From assembly GCA_031255325.1 (NCBI GenBank), contig JAIRST010000001.1, positions 1 to 5,294 on the forward strand: a DNA stretch of 5,294 bases, given 5' to 3'. The position numbers were made by a program, and so were the translations under genes. The notes under the pieces were generated by a model, which worked only from the letters and a program-made list of their open reading frames with translations, did no database searches and was not told where the DNA came from. The stretch is from Holosporales bacterium (GTDB lineage: Bacteria; Pseudomonadota; Alphaproteobacteria; UBA3830; JAIRMZ01). Of this stretch, positions 1 through 5,294 are shown in pieces (the stretch's first letter is position 1; each line of letters starts with the position of its first letter).

Positions 1-492
1 GCCACCCCCTTTGTCGTCCTTACGACGCCCAGATAAGAGAACTTCAGCAGCGGCGACTCCTTCTGGGTAAGGTAAATTGCTGTTTAGCACCATCACACGG
101 CGCAAAGGAATAGAAAATATAACACCTAAAGTGCCGCCCCCCATGCAAATAAGCATCGTTTGCCAAAAATGAAAAGAATTCCAATAGCCAATCATCAAAA
201 TTGCAGGTAATACGAAAATCACGGCAGAAAGCGTGCCGGCAGCCGAAGCTTGAGTCTGGACTATGTTGTTTTCCAGAATATTAGATCGAGCACAGAACCT
301 GAGAACGGCCATGGAAATAACTGCTGCCGGAATCGAAGAGGAAAAGGTCATGCCGACCTTAAGCCCTAAGTAAACGTTTGATGCGGTAAATATTACAGTA
401 ATTAAAGCACCCAGTACTATGCCCCGCAGAGTCAGCTCGGGCAAAGGAGTGTTTCCACCTGGTTGTCGATTGGAGGGTAATTTACCTACCAT
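1..492 (-). CDS. OPT-family oligopeptide transporter, N-terminal part (3' end outside window)
   Basis: This is the first 164 codons of a polytopic inner-membrane transporter of the oligopeptide transporter (OPT) family, bacterial branch. Seen: an open frame read from an ATG at 492 down to base 1 with no stop. Residues 43-57 read GLKVGMTFSSSIPAA and residues 137-152 read NSNLPYPEGVAAAEVL, both strongly typical of this family. Hydrophobic segments lie at about residues 22-42, 50-66, 87-104 and 110-128. The first ~18 residues are polar and proline-rich, so they would be a short cytoplasmic tail and not a cleaved signal. The start is supported by a purine-rich ribosome binding site 7 nt upstream. 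Family members are usually over 600 residues, so about three quarters is missing here. Known for the family: proton-coupled uptake of peptides or metal chelates; bacterial members are poorly characterised, so the substrate cannot be named. It is divergent from proS and shows no functional link to it. Confidence 0.93.
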   Translation of the reverse strand, partial: MVGKLPSNRQPGGNTPLPELTLRGIVLGALITVIFTASNVYLGLKVGMTFSSSIPAAVISMAVLRFCARSNILENNIVQTQASAAGTLSAVIFVLPAILMIGYWNSFHFWQTMLICMGGGTLGVIFSIPLRRVMVLNSNLPYPEGVAAAEVLLSGRRKDDKGGG

Positions 493-499
493 AATTTTT

Positions 500-507
500 C
501 CTTCCTA
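500..507 (-). promoter_or_regulatory. Ribosome binding site of the OPT transporter
   Basis: On the minus strand this reads TAGGAAGG and ends 7 nt before the ATG at 492. It is the best Shine-Dalgarno match in the left half of the window and fixes the transporter start. Confidence 0.75.
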
Positions 508-594
508 TAACGTTCTAGAATAAGCTAAGTATTTATCATCTATTATTATTTTTGAAAAGAACTACTTCCATTTGCTTATTCTTAAAGATCTATG

Positions 595-621
595 AGTATA
601 TCAAATGCAAATTATTATCAA
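595..621 (-). promoter_or_regulatory. Candidate sigma-70-type promoter for the OPT transporter
   Basis: On the minus strand TTGATA (616-621) is followed after 15 nt by TATACT (595-600). Both boxes match the consensus at 5 of 6 positions, but the 15-nt spacer is shorter than the usual 16-18. Transcription would begin near 588 and give a leader of about 95 nt before the ATG at 492. AT-rich DNA throws up such pairs by chance, so this is only a candidate. Confidence 0.3.
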
Positions 622-633
622 GGTGATATTAAG
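611..633. repeat. Imperfect inverted repeat, possible operator
   Basis: Arms 611-620 (ATTATTATCA) and 624-633 (TGATATTAAG) flank a 3-nt centre, AGG. Eight of ten arm positions are complementary, including the inner five (TATCA/TGATA). The size and symmetry resemble a site for a dimeric repressor, and it covers the candidate -35 box at 616-621. It has no T-run and a tiny loop, so it is not a terminator. No particular regulator is indicated. Confidence 0.35.
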
Positions 634-763
634 GAATAGGGACTGCCTCCATATTGGGTTTCAGAATGATTGAAGGGAAATTTCTAAAAGCGCAAGGATA
701 TATTATTATTAAACAGTAATGTAATTTTTGCATTTTATATAAAGGAAAACAGATAACAAATTC

Positions 764-779
764 CGCAACTTTTGGTGCG
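764..779. repeat. Small hairpin in the spacer
   Basis: CGCAAC (764-769) and GGTGCG (774-779) pair at five of six positions, with an A-G mismatch, around a TTTT loop. No T-tract follows on the plus strand and none precedes it in a way that would make a minus-strand terminator. Function unknown; it may be chance. Confidence 0.25.
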
Positions 780-911
780 TGGACTGACGGCTTAGAGACG
801 CTATATGCTTCTGCAGAATATGAGAAAAGAAAGAAAGAGAAAACGTATTAGAAGTTGATTTTCCTCTTAACGCGTTCAAACCTAGACTTTTTAGTTCTAA
901 GGTGGAATAGA

Positions 912-917
912 TATAAG
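912..917 (+). promoter_or_regulatory. Possible -10 element for the proS operon
   Basis: TATAAG lies 29 nt before the proS ATG and matches the -10 consensus at 5 of 6 positions. There is no good -35 box at the expected distance (the DNA there is a T-run around 888-893), so this is a weak suggestion. If real, the leader would be only about 23 nt. Confidence 0.2.
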
Positions 918-946
918 AAAAGTGTTTTGTTGAGTTGAGTTCTCTT

Positions 947-2227
947 ATGCGTCTATCCTCTTCCTTCATTCCGACATTGAAAGAAATCCCTGTTGATGCC
1001 ACCAGTGTTTCGCATCAGCTAATGTTGCGGGCAAGTTTAGTCGTGCAGACAGCTGCGGGTATTTACTCTTGGTTGCCCTTAGGGATACGAATTTTGAAGA
1101 AGATTTCTCGTATCATCGAAGAGGAGCAAGAAGCCATTGGGGCAAATCAAATTTTGATGACAACGCTGCAACCTGCAAAACTATGGCAGGAAAGTGGTCG
1201 CTATGACTCGTATGGCGAGGAAATGGTGTGTTTTAAAGATCGCCGTGGTCACGAGTTGCTGTACAGCCCGACAAATGAAGAGCAAGCGACCGACATCTTT
1301 CGGCGTTTTGTCAAAAGCTATCGGCAACTGCCGCAAAATCTGTTCCAAATCCACTGGAAATTTCGTGATGAAATTCGTCCTCGTTTCGGCATTATGCGGG
1401 GACGTGAATTCCTGATGAAAGATGGCTATTCATTTGACATAGATATAGAAAGCGCAAAAAAAACATATCAAAAAGTCTTTAATGCATATCTTATAACCTT
1501 TCGTCGTATGGGATTAACACCGATTCCAGTGCGTGCTGATTCAGGAGCTATTGGCGGCGATATGAGCCATGAATTCCAAGTTCTAGCAGCAACAGGAGAA
1601 AGTACTCTTTTTTATGATTCCCTTTTGCTTGAACTTACTCAAGCCTCGAAAGAGGAACTGGCATCGGCTTATGCCGTTTCCGAAGATAAGCACGATCCGC
1701 GCGCCTGTCGCGTGCCTGAAGACCGTCTCCGTCAATCTCGCGGAATTGAAGTTGGTCATATTTTCTATTTTGGAACAAAATACACAAAATCGATGGAGGC
1801 ATCGGTCATGGGACCAAAAGGAACCCCTATCTATCCTGAAATGGGATCTTATGGCATTGGTGTTTCCCGTTTAATAGGGGCCATCATTGAAGTCTTTCAC
1901 GATGAAAAAGGGATTATCTGGCCGGAATCTGTGGCTCCTTTTCGCGTAGGGCTTGTCAACCTTCAATCAGAGGATACTGCATGTACTGAAGCAGCCAAAG
2001 ATCTGTATACAAAACTATGTGCTCTTGATGTTGAGGTTCTTTACGATGACCGGAAAGAGCGTATGGGGGTTAAGTTGTCTGATATGGATCTCATTGGACT
2101 TCCCTGGCAGATCTTGGTTGGTCCTAGAAAACTTGCGGATGGTGTTTTCGAACTTAAGAATCGTAAGACAGGAGAAATTCAAGTCCTTTCGCAAGACGGT
2201 ATTCTGAATTTTTTCGGGTGCTCATAG
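947..2227 (+). CDS. proS: Prolyl-tRNA synthetase, short form without editing insertion
   Basis: A cytoplasmic class II aminoacyl-tRNA synthetase that activates proline with ATP and loads it onto tRNA-Pro. The protein is 426 residues from the ATG at 947. Seen: an N-terminus MRLSSSFIPTLKEIP; TNEE at 109-112; motif 2 with FRDEIRPRFGIMRGREF at 139-155; GAIGGDMSHEF at 200-210; GIEVGHIFYFGTKY at 266-279; motif 3 with GSYGIGVSR at 300-308; then a C-terminal anticodon-binding domain from about 330 to the end. An in-frame TTG at 935 would add four residues (MSSL), but family members begin at MRLS, so the ATG is preferred. The ribosome binding site is poor (GAG at 937-939). The ~180-residue cis-editing domain found between motifs 2 and 3 in E. 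coli ProRS (572 residues) is absent, as in other alphaproteobacterial type enzymes. It leads the operon; the stop is 1 nt before the next ATG. Confidence 0.96.
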   Translation: MRLSSSFIPTLKEIPVDATSVSHQLMLRASLVVQTAAGIYSWLPLGIRILKKISRIIEEEQEAIGANQILMTTLQPAKLWQESGRYDSYGEEMVCFKDRRGHELLYSPTNEEQATDIFRRFVKSYRQLPQNLFQIHWKFRDEIRPRFGIMRGREFLMKDGYSFDIDIESAKKTYQKVFNAYLITFRRMGLTPIPVRADSGAIGGDMSHEFQVLAATGESTLFYDSLLLELTQASKEELASAYAVSEDKHDPRACRVPEDRLRQSRGIEVGHIFYFGTKYTKSMEASVMGPKGTPIYPEMGSYGIGVSRLIGAIIEVFHDEKGIIWPESVAPFRVGLVNLQSEDTACTEAAKDLYTKLCALDVEVLYDDRKERMGVKLSDMDLIGLPWQILVGPRKLADGVFELKNRKTGEIQVLSQDGILNFFGCS

Positions 2228-2228
2228 T

Positions 2229-3488
2229 ATGCTTTTTAGCGCGACGGAACGCTTTTTAGCATGGCGTTATATTCGTGCTAAAAGGCGTGAGCGCTTTATT
2301 TCTGTTGTATCAGGTTTTGCATATTTGGGAATTGCGTTGGGGGTTGCGACCCTGATCATTGTTACCGCTGTCATGAACGGTTTTAGAATTGAGTTTATGG
2401 ATCGTATCGTGGGGTTCAATGGACATTTAGCCATTCAAGCCCCTTATGGCATCCAAGAATACACCGAAATGTGCCAAAAAATTATTTCTTGCCCTGGTGT
2501 GACATACATTACTCCGCTTATTCAGCGCCAGGCGATGGTTACCGTTTCGCATCAGATCTTAGGGATTCTTGTACAAGGCATAGAGCCAAAGGATCTTGCC
2601 CAAAAAGACCCTATTCAAAAAGGACTGATTTCCGGCGATTTAGCTTCATTTGGACAAGAAGAAGATGGACTAGCCTGTGGGTGTATTCTAGGCAGTAAGC
2701 TTGCCAAACGCCTTCATGTTACTGTAGGGAATACTGTTACAATTATTATGCCCGAGTTCTCGGAAACAGGATTTGGCGTGATTCCTCGCTCAAAAACCTT
2801 AAGGGTGCAAGCGATTTTCGAAGTCGGTATGCGCGATTACGATGGGCATATTATCTTCATTCCTCTTTCTCTGGCGCAGCGTATGTTTCACACAGCGGGA
2901 TGCGTTGATACACTGGAGGTTGTTGTTAAAGATCCCTTACGAATTGCGCAAATCACTGAAGACGTGCGTGATTATCTTGATCCTTTGATGGAAATCGTCG
3001 ATTGGCAACATCTCAACAAAACTTTTATGGGAGCCGTCGAAGTGCAGCGCAATGTGCTGTTTCTTATTCTGTCTTTGATGGTACTTGTTGCAAGTTTTAA
3101 TATCATTTCTAGCATGGTCATGCTTGTACGCGACAAGACAAAAGACATTGCCATCCTTCGTACCCTTGGAGCAACACAAGGGAGTGTGTTGCGTATCTTT
3201 TTAATGATTGGCTCTTTTATAGGGATGCTCGGCACATTTTCTGGTTTTGCATTTGGACTGGTTTTTACATTGAACATCGAATCTATCCGGAAATTTCTGG
3301 AGGGCATTTTAAAGACGAATCTTTTCCCTGATGAAGTTTATTTTCTTTCGACACTTCCTGCCAAAGTAGAACCTTTTGATGTTACCGTTACGATTATAAC
3401 GGCGTTGCTCTTTTCGTTTCTTGCAACTCTCTATCCGGCATGGAAAGCGAGTCGATGTGATCCCGTAGAAGTGCTGCGTTATGAATGA
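2229..3488 (+). CDS. lolC: LolC/LolE-family lipoprotein-releasing ABC permease
   Basis: Inner-membrane subunit of the Lol complex, which extracts outer-membrane lipoproteins from the inner membrane and passes them to periplasmic LolA, driven by LolD. Seen in the 419 residues: a cytoplasmic start FSATERFLAWRYIRAKRRE; a first membrane segment at about 23-48; a large periplasmic domain at about 50-270; three more membrane segments at about 274-298, 321-348 and 384-405. The cytoplasmic stretch VRDKTKDIAILRTLGAT at 300-316 and the C-terminus DPVEVLRYE are typical of the family. Length agrees with E. coli LolC (399) and LolE (414). Only one permease gene lies here, so it may act as a homodimer (LolF-like) or pair with a LolE encoded elsewhere; the LolC label is therefore a convention. 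Its start is 1 nt after proS, with only a weak GGGTG (2216-2220) upstream, suggesting translational coupling. Its last 8 nt overlap lolD. Confidence 0.94.
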   Translation: MLFSATERFLAWRYIRAKRRERFISVVSGFAYLGIALGVATLIIVTAVMNGFRIEFMDRIVGFNGHLAIQAPYGIQEYTEMCQKIISCPGVTYITPLIQRQAMVTVSHQILGILVQGIEPKDLAQKDPIQKGLISGDLASFGQEEDGLACGCILGSKLAKRLHVTVGNTVTIIMPEFSETGFGVIPRSKTLRVQAIFEVGMRDYDGHIIFIPLSLAQRMFHTAGCVDTLEVVVKDPLRIAQITEDVRDYLDPLMEIVDWQHLNKTFMGAVEVQRNVLFLILSLMVLVASFNIISSMVMLVRDKTKDIAILRTLGATQGSVLRIFLMIGSFIGMLGTFSGFAFGLVFTLNIESIRKFLEGILKTNLFPDEVYFLSTLPAKVEPFDVTVTIITALLFSFLATLYPAWKASRCDPVEVLRYE

Positions 3489-4158
3489 AGTGCTTGCCCT
3501 TGAAGAAGTGCGTAAAAATTATGGCAAAGCACAGAATACTATATCTGTTCTTAAAGGAGTTTCAATTACAATTCATGCGGGCGAGCTTATCGCTTTACTT
3601 GGACCATCTGGAACGGGTAAATCAACCTTACTTCATATTGCCGGGCTCTTAGACCATCCTGATACAGGTACAGTTCGCCTTCTTGGAAAAGCTTGTACGC
3701 ATGCTTCCGATTTAAAGCGGACCCAGATACGTCGCCTTCAGATAGGGTTTGTCTATCAATTTCACCATTTGATGCCTGAATTAACAGCTCTTGAAAACGT
3801 TATTTTGCCGCAGCGATTGGCGGGAAAATCTCTAGAAGAAGCAGCATGTCATGCGCGGGAATTATTAGATCGTTTGGGGCTTGCGCGTCGCCTAGTTCAT
3901 TCTCCATCAGCTCTTTCCGGAGGAGAGCAGCAGCGTGTCGCCGTTGCTCGTGCCCTGGCTAATGCACCAGCTCTTTTGTTAGCAGATGAACCAACGGGCA
4001 ACCTAGATGAAAAAACTGCAGATAACCTGGTTCATGATTTGATTCAGCTGGCACGTACGACGCAGATGTCAGCACTTATTGCAACCCATAATCCGGCATT
4101 CGCCAATCGTTTGGATAAGTGCGTACGTTTAAAAGACGGCATTCTTTACAATACCTAG
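3481..4158 (+). CDS. lolD: Lipoprotein-releasing ABC transporter ATPase LolD
   Basis: The cytoplasmic ATPase that powers lipoprotein release by the LolC/E permease. All the motifs of an intact ABC ATPase are visible in the 225 residues: Walker A GPSGTGKST at 41-49; Q-loop at Gln93 within VYQFHHLMPELTALENV, a stretch typical of LolD; signature LSGGEQQ at 145-151; Walker B LLLADE at 165-170 with catalytic Glu170; D-loop NLD at 174-176; switch histidine His203 in ATHN. The length is that of normal LolD. The MacB ATPases are close relatives, but the adjacent four-segment LolC/E permease and the Q-loop wording favour LolD. The ATG at 3481 lies inside the last codons of lolC (8-nt overlap) with only a weak AGAAG upstream, so translation is probably coupled to lolC. 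Confidence 0.96.
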   Translation: MNEVLALEEVRKNYGKAQNTISVLKGVSITIHAGELIALLGPSGTGKSTLLHIAGLLDHPDTGTVRLLGKACTHASDLKRTQIRRLQIGFVYQFHHLMPELTALENVILPQRLAGKSLEEAACHARELLDRLGLARRLVHSPSALSGGEQQRVAVARALANAPALLLADEPTGNLDEKTADNLVHDLIQLARTTQMSALIATHNPAFANRLDKCVRLKDGILYNT

Positions 4159-4159
4159 C

Positions 4160-4163
4160 AGGA
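4160..4163 (+). promoter_or_regulatory. Ribosome binding site of dnaE, supporting a GTG start
   Basis: AGGA sits 6 nt before the GTG at 4170, in the 11-nt gap after the lolD stop. It decides the dnaE start: the first in-frame ATG lies about 36 codons further on, inside the conserved N-terminal domain. Confidence 0.65.
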
Positions 4164-4169
4164 AAATCA

Positions 4170-5294
4170 GTGACGGATTCCGCTCCTTTTATACATTTAC
4201 GCGTTCATTCGGCGTACTCTTTGGCAGAGGGAGCTATAAAAATTCCTGCTCTTTTGGCGCTGGCAAAAAACCATAAGATGCCAGCGATTGCTTTGACGGA
4301 TCGTAATAATCTGTTTGGTGCCTTAGAATTTTCTGAGTATGCCTTTTCAGAAGGAATCCAGCCCATCATCGGGTGTACACTTAACGTTGCCCATCCGAGG
4401 GGAGGGGCACACAATGGAACTGCCCGAGCCCCTACCTCTCTTTTACTTTTAGCTCAAAATACGCAAGGGTATAAAAATCTTTCAAAGCTCGTTAGTCACG
4501 CACATTTGCGTTCCTCCCATCAATCCTGGCCAGAAATACCTTTAGAGGCTTTAACAGACCATACAGAGGGCTTAATGGCTCTTACTTCAGGAATTTTTGG
4601 TAGTTTTGGGCGGTTTTTACTTGAAAAGGACATGGAAAGTGCCCAGCGATGTTTGGAACTTCTGAAAACGCTTTTTAAAGACCGCTTATACATCGAGCTT
4701 ATGCGTCGTGGAGATGCACGTGAGACAACTATCGAAGAACCAATGCTTGATTTAGCCTTTGCACAGAATGTTCCTATCGTTGCGACAAATCCCGTATTTT
4801 ACGCTACTCCAGATATGTTCGATGCGCATGATGTCTTGTTGTGTATTGCGCAAGGGGTTGGGCTGGCAGAGACAGAACGTCAAACGTCGTCAGAAGCGTA
4901 CTATTTCAAATCGCAAGAAGAAATGTGTGCCCTTTTTACTGACTTACCAGAAGCAATAGCAAATACTGCTGTCATTGCACAACGCTGCGCTTTTGCTGTT
5001 ATGCCGCGAAAAACAACCTTTCCGAAAGCTTATCGTGATACGGAAAAATCTGAGACAGAAATTCTTTGCGAAGAAGCCCACCAAGGTTTAGAAAGGCGCT
5101 TGAAAACCGTAGATTTTAGTACCTTTCCATCGGAAGAAATCGGACATGAGCACTATCGTAAACGCCTTCATTATGAACTTGATGTTATCGAACAGATGGG
5201 ATTCCCGGGTTATTTTCTTGTCGTTGCTGATTTCGTTCAGTGGGCAAAAAGTCAAAACATTCCTGTAGGTCCTGGACGGGGATCTGGATCTGGG
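4170..5294 (+). CDS. dnaE: DNA polymerase III alpha subunit, N-terminal part (3' end outside window)
   Basis: The catalytic subunit of the replicative DNA polymerase. The frame is open from a GTG at 4170 to the last base: 375 residues of a protein usually near 1,150. Seen: a PHP domain from FIHLRVHSAYSLAEGA (7-22) through LTDRNNLFGALEF (42-54) and QPIIGC (64-69) to VATNPVFYATPDMFDAHD (204-221); then the start of the polymerase module with YELDVIEQMGFPGYFLVVAD (335-354) and GPGRGSGSG (367-375). The window ends before the palm aspartates, so catalysis cannot be checked. At PHP positions where metal-binding relatives read HLHxHS and TDH, this protein has HLRVHS and TDR, so the domain probably lacks phosphoesterase activity and proofreading would depend on a separate DnaQ-type exonuclease. 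This is DnaE and not PolC: no exonuclease or OB domain precedes the PHP domain. The GTG start is backed by AGGA 6 nt upstream and by the usual N-terminus. It lies 11 nt after lolD with no terminator. Confidence 0.95.
   Translation, partial: MTDSAPFIHLRVHSAYSLAEGAIKIPALLALAKNHKMPAIALTDRNNLFGALEFSEYAFSEGIQPIIGCTLNVAHPRGGAHNGTARAPTSLLLLAQNTQGYKNLSKLVSHAHLRSSHQSWPEIPLEALTDHTEGLMALTSGIFGSFGRFLLEKDMESAQRCLELLKTLFKDRLYIELMRRGDARETTIEEPMLDLAFAQNVPIVATNPVFYATPDMFDAHDVLLCIAQGVGLAETERQTSSEAYYFKSQEEMCALFTDLPEAIANTAVIAQRCAFAVMPRKTTFPKAYRDTEKSETEILCEEAHQGLERRLKTVDFSTFPSEEIGHEHYRKRLHYELDVIEQMGFPGYFLVVADFVQWAKSQNIPVGPGRGSGSG

Larger units (their letters stand above)
493..946. other. Divergent intergenic spacer, AT-rich, no gene seen
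   Basis: This 454-nt stretch separates two genes reading away from each other, so it must carry promoters for both unless proS is read from elsewhere. No frame carries a recognisable protein. I see no tRNA cloverleaf, no signal recognition particle RNA core and no T-tract terminator. It holds TATTATTATT twice (541-550 and 701-710), the palindrome TTCTAGAA (513-520), an imperfect dyad (611-633), a small hairpin (764-779) and a purine tract (822-843). It is clearly more AT-rich than the flanking genes. It could also contain an unrecognised small RNA or the decayed remains of a gene; nothing visible decides this. Confidence 0.7.
947..5294 (+). other. Probable operon proS - lolC - lolD - dnaE
   Basis: Four genes on one strand are separated by 1 nt, minus 8 nt (overlap) and 11 nt, with no hairpin plus T-run and no room for a promoter between them. 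Known: the order proS - lolC/E - lolD - dnaE recurs in alphaproteobacteria. Inferred: one transcript starting in the spacer before proS, with translational coupling at the first two junctions. Promoters inside the coding regions cannot be excluded. Confidence 0.8.

Noticed and set aside
541..710. TATTATTATT occurring twice, 160 nt apart
   Set aside because: It is a low-complexity AT triplet run; the copies have no shared flanks, so I do not treat them as ends of a mobile element or a regulatory pair.
822..843. 22-nt purine-only tract as a possible triplex or regulatory element
   Set aside because: A- and G-rich runs are common in such spacers, it has no mirror symmetry, and nothing links it to a function.
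709..1002. A 97-codon minus-strand open frame across the spacer and the start of proS
   Set aside because: It runs antisense to the conserved N-terminus of ProRS, has no recognisable domain and has a low-complexity composition. It is best explained as chance.
1194..2207. Three short plus-strand frames inside proS
   Set aside because: They lie in the wrong frame within a well-conserved gene, and their translations resemble no family.
2937..3307. Two minus-strand frames inside the lolC permease
   Set aside because: They are antisense to the conserved membrane segments, without ribosome binding sites or recognisable content.
4205..4414. A minus-strand frame opposite the DnaE PHP domain
   Set aside because: The plus strand here clearly encodes DnaE; the antisense translation has no family features.

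Overview
The window looks like ordinary chromosomal housekeeping DNA from a bacterium, most likely an alphaproteobacterium with moderate to low GC. Three things point there: the gene order proS - lolC/E - lolD - dnaE on one strand, the short prolyl-tRNA synthetase without the large editing insertion (the form usual in alphaproteobacteria), and a DnaE N-terminus of the HLRVHSAYS type. The AT-rich spacer and mixed codon use would suit a host-associated lineage such as Holosporales or Rickettsiales-like bacteria, but that finer placement is inference only.

Layout. Positions 1-492, minus strand: the first 164 codons of an OPT-family membrane transporter, whose 3' part lies outside the window. Positions 493-946: a 454-nt AT-rich divergent spacer with no convincing gene. 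It holds a good ribosome binding site for the transporter, a weak promoter candidate with an overlapping imperfect dyad, a small hairpin and a 22-nt purine tract. Positions 947-2227, plus strand: proS. Positions 2229-3488: a LolC/E-type permease. Positions 3481-4158: the ATPase LolD. Positions 4170-5294: the first 375 codons of dnaE (DNA polymerase III alpha), cut by the window end just before the polymerase catalytic aspartates.

The four plus-strand genes are packed so tightly (1-nt gap, 8-nt overlap, 11-nt gap, no terminator) that they are almost certainly one transcription unit. The two Lol proteins work together as the inner-membrane machine that hands outer-membrane lipoproteins to the chaperone LolA. 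ProS and DnaE serve translation and replication. They share the unit by conserved neighbourhood, not by a common pathway. The OPT transporter is transcribed in the opposite direction and is functionally unrelated.

I found no mobile element, CRISPR array, RNA gene or novel system. The points worth a second look are modest: a possible operator in the divergent spacer, a single LolC/E permease next to LolD, an editing-deficient ProRS architecture, and a PHP domain in DnaE that has lost metal-ligand positions.
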